Positions 40,935 to 49,447 of a DNA stretch of 64,000 nucleotides are shown one piece after another. Position numbers and translations under genes: made by a program. The notes beneath the pieces were generated by a model. The model searched no databases. It was not told where the DNA came from and worked only from the letters and a program-made list of their open reading frames with translations. The stretch's first letter is position 1. Every line of letters starts with the position of its first letter. The stretch comes from Novosphingobium resinovorum (GTDB lineage: Bacteria > Pseudomonadota > Alphaproteobacteria > Sphingomonadales > Sphingomonadaceae): NCBI RefSeq assembly GCF_001742225.1, contig NZ_CP017075.1, forward strand, positions 1,860,001-1,924,000, given 5' to 3'.

Positions 40935-42005
40935 CTAGGCGGCGCCCAGCAGCCCGAAGCTGTCGTGCCGCATCACCGCCTTGCCGAGCCGATCGACGAA
41001 CTGGACAATGATCGGCGGATCGACGCGGCGGGTGATCGACCATAGGTAATAGCCGTAGGTCACGCCTTCGCGGTACTGCATCCAGGCGTCCGCTTCGGAC
41101 GGCATGTCCATCCCGTGCCCGCGCATCATCGAGAGGTACTCGCCCAGCAGGCGGCGCTCCTCGACCTCGGCCACTTCGGTCGGCAGCACCGCGTTCAGGT
41201 GATAGGCCACGTCGAGCGCCCAGCCCCCGCGCTGGAGCAGTTGCCAGTCGATCACGCCCATGCCCTCGGGCGTACGGAAGACGTTGCCCGCATGGGCGTC
41301 GCCATGGATCATGAACTGCGGCCGCCCGCCGTCGCGCGCGGCGAGTTCCCTGATCGCCGCCGCAAGATTGGCGGCGCTGCGCACGCGGGGCGATAGGTTG
41401 TCGCCGCGCGGTCCGTCGAGCAGGTCCTGCAGGGCCTCCGGCGTGACATAGCTCATCTTCGCCAGTTCCGCGGCGCGCGGCCGAATCCAGTCGGCGCCAT
41501 CGAGGAAATCGCTTCGCGCATGGAGCAACGACAACTGCCGCAGGCTCTCTAGCGCATCGTCCGCCGTGAACGGATCGAGCGCCGAGCAGAACCGCGCGCC
41601 ATCGGCGATGAGGTCGCGCATGATCGTCACGGCCTGATGCGCCTCGCGGTCGATCACGGTGGCGACGCAATCGGGCACGCGCACGGCGATCACGGGCGCG
41701 ACCTTGTTGTAGAAGTCCGATTCGAGCACGCAGGTCGGCCCGCCGCGCGCGGTCATCGCGTCCACGTCGAGCAGGCCCTTGAGGCAGAAGCCCAGCCGCT
41801 GACCGTCTTCGAAGGTCACCGCGAAGCGCACTTTGGTGGCGACGGTGCGGATCACCTCCACCTCTTCGACCTGCGCGATGGCGCGCCCGGCCGCGATTTT
41901 GCCCAGCGCTCCCGCCAGCCACTGCGGATCGAGCGCCTGTTCCAGCGTCGCCGGAACCGTGACTTGCGGCTGCGCCGGGCGCGGCCTTTCGAGGACTTGA
42001 GACAT
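40935..42005 (-). CDS. APH-like phosphotransferase family protein
   Basis: The 356-residue protein has the aminoglycoside/choline-kinase fold motifs: catalytic loop MIHGDAHAGNVF and the metal-binding VIDWQLLQRGG. Relatives near CoA ligases and dehydrogenases act in fatty-acid or steroid catabolism (ACAD10/11-type) and phosphorylate hydroxyacyl compounds rather than antibiotics. An antibiotic-resistance role is therefore unlikely. It is divergent from the CoA-transferase gene and shares its regulatory gap. Confidence 0.82.
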   Translation of the reverse strand: MSQVLERPRPAQPQVTVPATLEQALDPQWLAGALGKIAAGRAIAQVEEVEVIRTVATKVRFAVTFEDGQRLGFCLKGLLDVDAMTARGGPTCVLESDFYNKVAPVIAVRVPDCVATVIDREAHQAVTIMRDLIADGARFCSALDPFTADDALESLRQLSLLHARSDFLDGADWIRPRAAELAKMSYVTPEALQDLLDGPRGDNLSPRVRSAANLAAAIRELAARDGGRPQFMIHGDAHAGNVFRTPEGMGVIDWQLLQRGGWALDVAYHLNAVLPTEVAEVEERRLLGEYLSMMRGHGMDMPSEADAWMQYREGVTYGYYLWSITRRVDPPIIVQFVDRLGKAVMRHDSFGLLGAA

Positions 42006-42068
42006 GCCTTTTCCCTTTCCCGATATATGTCCGTTCGGCTTGACCTAATTCGCCATTTCGGTCCATCC

Positions 42069-42083
42069 TTCGCAATATAGAAT
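42069..42083. promoter_or_regulatory. Putative regulon operator, site 4
   Basis: TTCGCAATATAGAAT lies in the divergent phosphotransferase/CoA-transferase gap and matches the site at 45064-45078 in 14 of 15 positions. Its partial inverted partner ATTCGCCATTTCGG lies just upstream. Confidence 0.5.
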
Positions 42084-42122
42084 TTCATCGGTCAAGCGAT
42101 GGTAACAGAACGGGAGAGGCCG

Positions 42123-43331
42123 ATGGGCAAGCCGCTGGAAGGCATCAAGGTCGTGGAAGTCGCGATGTGGGCCTTCGTGCCGGCTTGCGGCGGGATGCTG
42201 GCGGACCTTGGCGCCGACGTGATCAAGATCGAGCCGCCGACCGGCGATCCGCTGCGGGGGCTTTCGATCGGCGGTCTTGGCGGCGGGAAAATCGACTATT
42301 CGTGGGAGAGCTACAACCGGGGCAAGCGCTCGGTGACGCTCGATCTCAAGCAGGAGGCCGGGCGCGCGGTGCTGGATCGGTTGCTGAAGGACGCCGACGT
42401 GTTCCTCACCAATCTGCTGCCTCCGGCGCGGCGGGCGATGCGGATCGACGAGGAGACGATCCGGGCGGAGTATCCCGGCCTTATATACGCCAGCGGCAGC
42501 GCGCTCGGCCCCAATGGCCCCGACCATGAGAAAGGCGGCTACGATGCCATCACCTTCTGGGCGCGCGGGGGCATCTCGTCCTCGCTGACCGAGCCCGAGG
42601 CGCCGCATCCGGTAGGTCCGCCGGGACCGGCATTCGGCGATACGATATCGGGCGCGATGCTCTCGGGCGCGATCTGCGCCGCCATCGCCAAGCGGGCGCT
42701 GACCGGCGAGGCTTCGGCTGTGGACGTCTCGCTGCTGGGCACCGCCCTGTGGTCGATGCAGCGCTACGTCTGCCAGGCGACGGCGGACGGGGTGCAGAAG
42801 TTCCCCAAGCCGCCCGCCGACAAGCCCAACAACGTGCTCGTCAGCAACTACCGCACGGCCGATGGGCGTTTCCTCGCGCTCTGCATGCTGCAGGCGGACA
42901 AGTACTGGGCGCCCTTCTGCGAAGCCGCCGGACGGCCCGACCTCGCCGCCGACCCCCGCTTCGCCGACGCCGCCGCACGCAAGGCGAACATCGATGCCTG
43001 CTATGCCGAAGTGAAGGCGCTGTTCGCCGGCAAGACGCTCGCCGAATGGAAGGTGATCCTCTCGCGCCAGTCGGGCCAGTGGGACGTCGTGCAGGACGTC
43101 GGCGAAATGAAGGACGATCCGCAGGCGCAGGCTAACGGCTACCTCAAGCGCGTGGACTACAGCGACGGCACGCAGATCCCGATGATCGGCCTGCCGATGG
43201 TCTTCGACGGCATGCCGCTGTCCTCCACCCGCTCGCCCGACCTCGGTGCCGACAGCGACGCGGTGCTTGAGAGCCTGGGCTACTCCGAGGACGAGATCAT
43301 CGACCTCAAGGTGCAGGGTGTGGTGTTCTGA
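42123..43331 (+). CDS. CaiB/BaiF type III CoA-transferase
   Basis: The 402-residue protein is read from ATG 42123, three bases after GGGAGAGG; an ATG at 42099 is in frame but lacks a site. GIKVVEVAMWAFVPACGGMLADLGADVIKIEPP and the catalytic-Asp context GGYDAITFWARGG match the CaiB/Frc fold. Such enzymes move CoA between acids and drive catabolism of steroids, aromatics or carnitine. Next gene starts at the base after the stop overlap. Confidence 0.93.
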   Translation: MGKPLEGIKVVEVAMWAFVPACGGMLADLGADVIKIEPPTGDPLRGLSIGGLGGGKIDYSWESYNRGKRSVTLDLKQEAGRAVLDRLLKDADVFLTNLLPPARRAMRIDEETIRAEYPGLIYASGSALGPNGPDHEKGGYDAITFWARGGISSSLTEPEAPHPVGPPGPAFGDTISGAMLSGAICAAIAKRALTGEASAVDVSLLGTALWSMQRYVCQATADGVQKFPKPPADKPNNVLVSNYRTADGRFLALCMLQADKYWAPFCEAAGRPDLAADPRFADAAARKANIDACYAEVKALFAGKTLAEWKVILSRQSGQWDVVQDVGEMKDDPQAQANGYLKRVDYSDGTQIPMIGLPMVFDGMPLSSTRSPDLGADSDAVLESLGYSEDEIIDLKVQGVVF

Positions 43332-43720
43332 TGCGCAAGCTGCCGAAGCTGGAGCCGGAAACCGCCTTCTACTGGACTTGCGGAGCGGACGGGCGCTTGC
43401 GCATCCAGCGCTGCGGACAATGCGGAACCTACCAGCACCCGCCCTTCCCGCGCTGCTCGGGTTGCGGCAGCGAGGCCGTCGCCCCCGCGCCGGTTTCCGG
43501 CAAGGGCCGCCTCGCCAGCTACACGGTGAACCATGAGGCGTGGGTGCCGGGGCTGGACGTGCCCTTCGTGTTCGGCGTCGTCGAGCTGGCGGAGCAGGCA
43601 CAGCTTTACGTCTTCACCAATGTCCTTGGGAAAGAGGTGCGCATCGGCATGCCGCTGACGGTCGAGTTCGAGCACCACGACGATGTCTGGCTGCCAATGT
43701 TCCGGGAGGACAGGGAATGA
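43331..43720 (+). CDS. DUF35 OB-fold Zn-ribbon protein
   Basis: The 129-residue protein has a rubredoxin-like zinc ribbon with Cys28/31 and Cys42/45 (CGQC, CSGC), then a DUF35 OB fold (GKGRLASYTVNHEAWVPGL). DUF35 partners of thiolase-like proteins (such as ChsH2 with Ltp2) form aldolases for steroid side-chain cleavage. The thiolase gene follows immediately with ATGA overlap, and this gene overlaps the CoA-transferase stop. Confidence 0.92.
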   Translation: MRKLPKLEPETAFYWTCGADGRLRIQRCGQCGTYQHPPFPRCSGCGSEAVAPAPVSGKGRLASYTVNHEAWVPGLDVPFVFGVVELAEQAQLYVFTNVLGKEVRIGMPLTVEFEHHDDVWLPMFREDRE

Positions 43721-44901
43721 CCCTTCTCCCCGAAAAGCAGGTGTGCATCACCGGCGCCGCGCAGTCCGAGGTCGGCCGTCCCTCCCCCCGCACCGCGCTG
43801 CAGCTGACCGCCGACTCCTGCCTCGCCGCCATTGCCGACGCGGGGCTCTCTCCCTCGGACATCGACGGCATCGCCACATATCCCGGCAAGAGCAGCGAAG
43901 GCGGGGGGATCGCGCCCGTCAGCCCCTCCGAAGCGGCCGCCGTGCTCGGCATCGAGCCACGCTGGATTCTCGCCTCCGCCGAGGGGTTCAGCCACATGGC
44001 GCCGATCTTCAACGCGGTGACCGCGATCGCCTGCGGCCTCGCCCGTCATGTCGTGGTGTTCCGCAGCGTCGCGCAGGCGCAGGCACGGCTGGTGTCGCGC
44101 GCATCCACGCTGATGTCCGGCGCGCGTGACAGGGTGGACGGCAACAACGCCTGGACCGTGCCCTACAACGCGCTTTCGCCGATCAACACTTTCGCGCTCT
44201 ATGCGCAGGCCTATTTCGACAAGTACGGCGCCGACGAGGCGCAACTGGGCGCCATCGCCGTCAACAACCGCGCCAACGCCGCGCACAATCCCAATGCGAT
44301 CTACCGCAAGCCGCTCACCCTCGACGATTATCTTGCGGCGCGGGTGATCTCCTCGCCGCTGAGGCTGTTCGACTGCGACAGCCATATCGACGGCTCGACC
44401 GCGATCGTCCTGTCGCACCGGGATGCGGCGAAGGACTTGCGCAATCCGCCGCTCCATATCGAGGCAATGGGCATGGCGGTGGGCGGGCTGTGGGTTGGCC
44501 GCCACGAGGGCGACTTCACCGAACTACCCGCCGCCCACCGCGCCGGAGCGATGCTGTGGGAGCGCACCGACCTCACGCCCGCCGATATGGACTGCGCGCA
44601 GATCTACGACGGGTTCTCGATCCACGTGTGGATGTGGCTGGAGGCGCTCGGCCTCGTGCCGAAGGGAGAGGCCTGCCGCTTTACCGAGGGCGGGCAGCGG
44701 ATCGCGCTGGACGGCGAACTGCCGCTCAACACCGGCGGCGGCCAGCTCTCCGCCGGGAGGTTCCACGGCTACGGCCACATCCATGAGGCTACCGTCCAGC
44801 TCTGGGGCCGCGGCGGCGGACGGCAGGTGCGGGACGCGCGGACCTGCATCGTCTCCAACGGCGGCTATGGCTACGGCGCGATGATCCTGCGGCGGGATTG
44901 A
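43717..44901 (+). CDS. Thiolase-like protein lacking nucleophilic Cys (Ltp2-like)
   Basis: The 394-residue protein starts at ATG 43717. It has the thiolase fold and late motifs AQIYDGFSIHVWMWLEALG and SNGGYGYGAMIL, but where thiolases have the nucleophilic Cys this reads ASAEGFSHMA. That loss, with a DUF35 partner adjacent, matches aldolase subunits of the SCP-x/Ltp2 kind, which do retro-aldol cleavage of beta-hydroxyacyl-CoA. This function is inferred from the pair, not seen directly. Confidence 0.88.
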   Translation: MTLLPEKQVCITGAAQSEVGRPSPRTALQLTADSCLAAIADAGLSPSDIDGIATYPGKSSEGGGIAPVSPSEAAAVLGIEPRWILASAEGFSHMAPIFNAVTAIACGLARHVVVFRSVAQAQARLVSRASTLMSGARDRVDGNNAWTVPYNALSPINTFALYAQAYFDKYGADEAQLGAIAVNNRANAAHNPNAIYRKPLTLDDYLAARVISSPLRLFDCDSHIDGSTAIVLSHRDAAKDLRNPPLHIEAMGMAVGGLWVGRHEGDFTELPAAHRAGAMLWERTDLTPADMDCAQIYDGFSIHVWMWLEALGLVPKGEACRFTEGGQRIALDGELPLNTGGGQLSAGRFHGYGHIHEATVQLWGRGGGRQVRDARTCIVSNGGYGYGAMILRRD

Positions 44902-44910
44902 CCCACCTTA

Positions 44911-44989
44911 TCGTCATTGCGAGCGCAGCGAAGCAATCCAGGGCGGGGTGATGTTGCGCTGGATTGCTTCGCTGCGCTCGCAATGACGA
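44911..44989. repeat. Dispersed inverted repeat, CGTCATTGCGAGC family
   Basis: Perfect 31-base arms (44911-44941, 44959-44989) with a 17-base spacer, after the thiolase-like gene. Same family as 9679 and 53789. Confidence 0.9.
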
Positions 44990-45041
44990 AGCAAGGGAGC
45001 ATACGCCCGGGCGGTGGCGTCTGCTCTCTGCTTGACCGACT

Positions 45042-45081
45042 CATTCACTAATGCGATAATCAATTCGCAATTTAGAATAAT
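45042..45081. promoter_or_regulatory. Paired regulon operators, sites 2 and 3
   Basis: CATTCACTAATGCGATAAT (45042-45060) and the oppositely oriented ATTCGCAATTTAGAAT (45063-45078) lie side by side 28 bases before ATG 45106. Each matches a motif in another catabolic promoter (37169, 42069). The two half-sites form an imperfect inverted repeat. Confidence 0.55.
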
Positions 45082-45105
45082 AGATCGGGACGAGAGGAAC
45101 CGGAC

Positions 45106-46305
45106 ATGAGCGAAGCAGATCCCGCGATCCGCACGAATGCGGCCACCGATTGGCAGTACGGCCCGATCTTCGACGCCGACGCGCACATCGATCCGCCGCA
45201 CGACATGTGGAAGGACTACCTCCCCGCCCACCTCAAGGACCGCGCGCCCTTCATCGAGCACGCCGAGGACGGGGACTACATCTGCTTCGAGGGCAATCGC
45301 CGCCCCTTCATGATGATCAACAACCAGGCCGGTCGCGAGGGCAAGAACTTCAAGATGAAGGGCCGCCTTGCAGACCAGCGCACGGTATGGGAGCCCGCCA
45401 CCCGCCTCGCCGACATGGACGCCGATGGCATGGATGCCGCGCTGCTGTTCGGCGGCGGGCCGCTGGGCTCGTTCGACAACGAACTCTACGTCGCCAGCTA
45501 CGAGGCGTACCAGAACTGGGTGATGGACTTCGCCTCGGTGGCGCCTGACCGGCTATATCCCGTCGGTTACGTGCCGATGCGCGACATCGACGAGACTTGC
45601 GCGCACGTCACCCGGCTCGCGAAGAAGGGCTTTCGCGCCATCAACCTGCCCGCCTTCCCGCAGAACCCCGACGCCTGGAAGACCTCGTCCGGCATCGCCG
45701 CGATGAAGGATGGCCAGGTCTCGGCGCTGACCGGCGACAGCAAGGGCGCGCTGCAATATTCCGACCCGGCGTTCGACGCGCTGTGGAAGACCGTGTGCGA
45801 CCACGGCCTCGTCATCACCTTCCACCTCGGCGCGCGGGTGCCGCGCTTCGGGCAGAAGGAGTTCTTCCTGCCCGACATGCCGATGAGCAAGATGGCGATG
45901 GCCGAACCGATCGGCATCTTCATCTTCAACTGCATCTTCGACCGCTTCCCGGACTTGCGCATCGGCAGCATGGAGAGCGGCGTGGGCTGGTTCGCGTGGT
46001 ACACCGAATACATCACCCGCACCTGGGAACGGCAGCGCTTCTGGACCGAGAGCCAGCTCAAGCATCCCCCCAGCTACTACATGGACCGCAACGTCTACGG
46101 CTCGTTCATCCAGGACCGCACCGGCATCCTCAACCGCGACCTCCCGGGCGCGCGCAACATCATGTGGTCCTCGGACTATCCGCACTCGGAGACGACCTTC
46201 CCCAAATCGCGCGAGGTCATCCTGCGCGACTTCGAAGGCGTGCCCGAGGCGGACGTGCGCGCGATCATCCACGACAACGCCTGCAAGCTGCTGGGGATCG
46301 CCTGA
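45106..46305 (+). CDS. Amidohydrolase family protein (ACMSD-like)
   Basis: The 399-residue protein has a metal-binding DADAHIDPPHDMW (Asp/His near residues 23-27), later His in FHLG (about 242) and the SSDYPHSET Asp near the C-terminus. This set matches the amidohydrolase_2 family that includes decarboxylases and hydrolases of aromatic or terpenoid degradation. It overlaps the P450 gene by one base (TGATG). Substrate unknown. Confidence 0.88.
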   Translation: MSEADPAIRTNAATDWQYGPIFDADAHIDPPHDMWKDYLPAHLKDRAPFIEHAEDGDYICFEGNRRPFMMINNQAGREGKNFKMKGRLADQRTVWEPATRLADMDADGMDAALLFGGGPLGSFDNELYVASYEAYQNWVMDFASVAPDRLYPVGYVPMRDIDETCAHVTRLAKKGFRAINLPAFPQNPDAWKTSSGIAAMKDGQVSALTGDSKGALQYSDPAFDALWKTVCDHGLVITFHLGARVPRFGQKEFFLPDMPMSKMAMAEPIGIFIFNCIFDRFPDLRIGSMESGVGWFAWYTEYITRTWERQRFWTESQLKHPPSYYMDRNVYGSFIQDRTGILNRDLPGARNIMWSSDYPHSETTFPKSREVILRDFEGVPEADVRAIIHDNACKLLGIA

Positions 46306-47621
46306 TGCTGGACACCCCCACCGCGCCCGAGAACGACGATGTCCTCACCGCCGACGACCCGCTCTACGAGGAACTCTACGACGTGCGCCGCGAGGCAGAG
46401 GCGATCGGCAACCTTGTGGAAGTGGCGGAAATCATGCCGCGCATTCACGCGCTGCGCGATGAAGGCCCGGTGCTGAAAGGTCGCCTGCGCGAACTGCTCG
46501 GCCTGCCGCTGCACGAGCGCCATGCGCGGGCGGCCGGACGTCCGCACTGGACGGTGCTGTCGTTCGAGGCGGTGGAAGCCGCGCTGCGCAATGCCGCGGT
46601 GTTCTCCAACTCGGTGCAAGGCCACGACAACCCGGCGGGCGAGAAGACGATGGGCATCCTCGAAATGGACCCGCCGGTCCACCGCGCCTATCGCCGCACC
46701 ATCCAGCCGCGCTTCAACATGCCCGAGGCGATGGGCTGGTGGCGCGAGCACACCATCGACACCATCATCGAACGCCTGATCGCCCGCATGGGCCGGGGTG
46801 ATCGCGCCGACCTCAACCTCGACTACTGCGCGCGGATCCCGGTCTACACGATCACCACCGCCATCGGCCTCGACGGCGACGAGGCGCTGCGTTTCCGTCA
46901 CGCCTACCTCAACTCCACCAGTTCGAGCCGGACGGTGACGATGGAGCAGCGGCAGGCCAACGCGAAGATCGTCGAGAGCACCGTGCTGGGCCTGATCGCG
47001 CGCCGCCGTCAGGAGCCGAAGGACGATCTCGTCAGCTTCCTCATCACGATGAAGCTGCTGATGCCGGGCGAGGAACCGCGTGCCCTCACCGACCGCGAGA
47101 TCATGGCGCACGTCAAGCTGGTGATGGTCGCGGGCGGCGGCACCTCGTGGCGGCAGATGGGCATCGCGCTCTACGCCCTGCTCACCCATCCCGAGCAACT
47201 GGCGGCGGTCCGCGCCGACCGCTCGCTGGTGGACGATGCGGTGGAGGAAAGCCTGCGCTGGTATCCGACCGCGCCTTACTTCTACCGCATGGTGATGGAG
47301 GATACCGAGCTTTACGGCCACGCGATCCCCAAGGGCGCAGTGCTGGAACTCGGCCTCGGCCCGGCCAACCGCGATCCTGCGCGCTGGGAGCGGCCCGACG
47401 AATACGACCTGTTCCGGCCGAAGAAGACCAACCTTGCCTTCGGGTTCGGTACGCACCGATGCCTCGGCATGAACGTGGCGCGGGTGGAGATCAATCGCGG
47501 CATCAACGCGCTGCTCGACCACTTCCCGAACCTGCGGCTCGATCCCGAAGCGCGCGCGCCGTTCATGACTGGCGGGCTGGAGCAACAGGGCGTGTCCGGG
47601 CTGCCGGTGTTGCTGCGGTAA
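46305..47621 (+). CDS. Cytochrome P450 with atypical I-helix
   Basis: The 438-residue protein has ExxR (Glu315-Ser-Leu-Arg318) and heme-binding FGFGTHRCLG with Cys386. The I-helix reads AGGGTS (276-281) where P450s normally have AGx[D/E]T; the acid that helps oxygen protonation is Gly279. Soluble, bacterial type. It is translationally coupled to the amidohydrolase gene. A ferredoxin gene (54652) is the nearest redox partner. The substrate is not predictable. Confidence 0.92.
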   Translation: MLDTPTAPENDDVLTADDPLYEELYDVRREAEAIGNLVEVAEIMPRIHALRDEGPVLKGRLRELLGLPLHERHARAAGRPHWTVLSFEAVEAALRNAAVFSNSVQGHDNPAGEKTMGILEMDPPVHRAYRRTIQPRFNMPEAMGWWREHTIDTIIERLIARMGRGDRADLNLDYCARIPVYTITTAIGLDGDEALRFRHAYLNSTSSSRTVTMEQRQANAKIVESTVLGLIARRRQEPKDDLVSFLITMKLLMPGEEPRALTDREIMAHVKLVMVAGGGTSWRQMGIALYALLTHPEQLAAVRADRSLVDDAVEESLRWYPTAPYFYRMVMEDTELYGHAIPKGAVLELGLGPANRDPARWERPDEYDLFRPKKTNLAFGFGTHRCLGMNVARVEINRGINALLDHFPNLRLDPEARAPFMTGGLEQQGVSGLPVLLR

Positions 47622-47626
47622 CCTTA

Positions 47627-47746
47627 CCCCGTCATCCCAGCGAAGGCTGGGAGCGCTGGCCGCGTAAAGCCCACCCCTCGGCAGGGCGTTTGAACGATAG
47701 TTGGCCGTAACAGGCCAGCGGTCCCAGCTTTCGCTGGGATGACGGG
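47627..47746. repeat. Intergenic inverted repeat, GTCATCCCAGCG family
   Basis: CCCGTCATCCCAGCGAAGGC faces GCTTTCGCTGGGATGACGGG across about 50 bases; the same type as 12707 and 49175. It lies between the convergent P450 and regulator genes. Confidence 0.8.
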
Positions 47747-47754
47747 AAAAGGTT

Positions 47755-49152
47755 TCAACTCTCCGCGAACGTATAGGGCTGCGCGGCACGGCGGTAGTCG
47801 TCCGCCAGCACGTCGCGCCCGATCGGCGGGACGGAGCGGGCGGTGCATTCCGCACGCTGACACAGACGGCAGGTGACGCCGATCGGCGTCGTCGGCGCGC
47901 TCGTCGGGTCCGTACCGCCCGCATAGACCAGCCGCCCCGCCTGCTCCGCCGCGCAGGCGAGCGCCACCGCGCGCACGACCCGCGCACCGCCGTAACCTGC
48001 CGCCCCGCCAGTCACCGTGCGCGCGATCGAGAAGAAGCGCTCCCCGCCCGGCAGCTCGAGCCATTGCGGCACGATCTCGCCCGGACGGCGAAACACCTGA
48101 TGCACGCTCCACAAGGGGCACCCGCCGCCGTGCGCGGCGAAGGGGAAGCCCGCGCCGTCGAGCCGCTTGGAGACATTGCCCGCCTCGTCCACGCGGATGA
48201 AGAAGAAGCCGACGCGCTCCTCCCCCGGCCTCTGCAGCGTGGTGAGACGGTGGGCCACCTGCTCGAAACTGGCGCCGAACAGAGCGCACAGGGCATCGAT
48301 GTCATAGCGCCGCTGGTCCGCCGCGCGGGCGAAGCGGCCATAAGGCATGACGATTGCCGCCGCCGCATAGCCCGCCAGCGCGCGCAGCAGCAGCGTCGCG
48401 GTGGTGCGGCTGGAGAAGCTGTCGGCCCGGATCGTCTGCTTGATCTCGGATCGCAGCGCGGTGTGGGCGATGTGCGTGGCGACCTGGAACGCGCGGCTGG
48501 CATGGTCGAGCGTGTCGGCGATCAGCAATTGCTGGTTGTGCCGGTCGAAGCGGCGCAGCGAATCCATGAGCACGTCAGGCGGCAGGAAACGCACGCGCAC
48601 GGCCTTGGCGGCGAGCCACTCGGTCGCCCCGCCCGCTTTTTCGATCTCGCCCGCCAGTTCCTCGGCGCGGGTGTCGAGCGCGTGGAAGTAGTTGCGGTTG
48701 GCGGCGAGGAAGCGCTGCGCTTCGCGCACGGGCTCGTTCTCGTCCGCCATCGGCCCGGCGGCGCGCTGCTCGGCCAGCGCCTGCGCCTCGCGGGTGTAGG
48801 CCTGATGTAGCCGGAGCAGCGCTTCGGAGACGCCGGGAAAGCTGGTGGCAAGGTCGGCGACTTCCAGCTTGGGCAGGTCGATGTCGGCAAAGATCGGGTC
48901 GCGCAGCACATCGGTCAGGCGGCGCGCGTAGTCCTCCCCGTCGTCGCCGGCGATGTCGGCGATGTCGAGGCGGTACGTCTTCGCGAGGCGCAGCAGCATA
49001 TCAGCGGTAACCGGCCGCTGGTTGCGCTCCAGCAGGGCGACGTAGCTGGGCGAGATCTCCAGATCATCGGCCATCGCCAGCTGCGTCAGGCCGAGTTCAC
49101 GGCGCAGACGGCGCAGGCGCGGGCCGAGGTACAGGGGACGATTCTCTGCCAT
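47755..49152 (-). CDS. ScfR/RamB family XRE regulator
   Basis: The 465-residue protein starts at ATG 49152 (MAENRPLYLGPRLRRLRREL). An N-terminal XRE helix-turn-helix (about 10-65; LGLTQLAMADDLEISPSYVALLE) precedes a DUF955/DUF2083 region and a Cys-bearing tail TCRLCQRAECTARS. This arrangement is that of ScfR/RamB regulators of short-chain fatty-acid and acetate metabolism. It is divergent from isocitrate lyase across a 295-base gap with two inverted repeats, so it very likely controls aceA, though not shown. Confidence 0.87.
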   Translation of the reverse strand: MAENRPLYLGPRLRRLRRELGLTQLAMADDLEISPSYVALLERNQRPVTADMLLRLAKTYRLDIADIAGDDGEDYARRLTDVLRDPIFADIDLPKLEVADLATSFPGVSEALLRLHQAYTREAQALAEQRAAGPMADENEPVREAQRFLAANRNYFHALDTRAEELAGEIEKAGGATEWLAAKAVRVRFLPPDVLMDSLRRFDRHNQQLLIADTLDHASRAFQVATHIAHTALRSEIKQTIRADSFSSRTTATLLLRALAGYAAAAIVMPYGRFARAADQRRYDIDALCALFGASFEQVAHRLTTLQRPGEERVGFFFIRVDEAGNVSKRLDGAGFPFAAHGGGCPLWSVHQVFRRPGEIVPQWLELPGGERFFSIARTVTGGAAGYGGARVVRAVALACAAEQAGRLVYAGGTDPTSAPTTPIGVTCRLCQRAECTARSVPPIGRDVLADDYRRAAQPYTFAES

Positions 49153-49174
49153 TGCACTCCCTATCCAACACGCG

Positions 49175-49293
49175 CCCGTCATCCCAGCGAAGGCTGGGAC
49201 CGCTGGCCGCGCAAAGCCCAACCCTCGGAAGAGCGCCCGGACGATAGTTGGTCGTAACAGGCCAGCGGTCCCAGCCTTCGCTGGGATGACGGG
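49175..49293. repeat. Perfect 33-bp inverted repeat
   Basis: Arms 49175-49207 and 49261-49293 are exact complements (GTCATCCCAGCG family). They lie inside the divergent regulator/aceA gap, between the regulator start and the aceA operators. Confidence 0.9.
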
Positions 49294-49299
49294 TGGCCT

Positions 49300-49350
49300 T
49301 TACAACCGTTTTGTAACTACCACACAACTTTACAAGGAACATCTGTAAAG
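49300..49350 (+). promoter_or_regulatory. Two inverted repeats upstream of aceA
   Basis: TTACAA-N5-TTGTAA (49300-49316) and CTTTACA-N9-TGTAAAG (49328-49350) lie 98-148 bases before the aceA start. They share TTTACA half-sites and are candidate binding sites for the divergent ScfR/RamB-like regulator. Confidence 0.5.
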
Positions 49351-49447
49351 TTTGACAACAGCACCTCGCAAGGCATTCCGCCGCGCCGTCATCGCGACTA
49401 CCTCGGCTCCATCGAAAGCAATCGCATCCGCGAAGAGGAACTGAAGC

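Noticed and set aside
40935..42005. Aminoglycoside resistance gene
   Set aside because: The APH fold is shared with catabolic phosphotransferases and the neighbourhood is catabolic.
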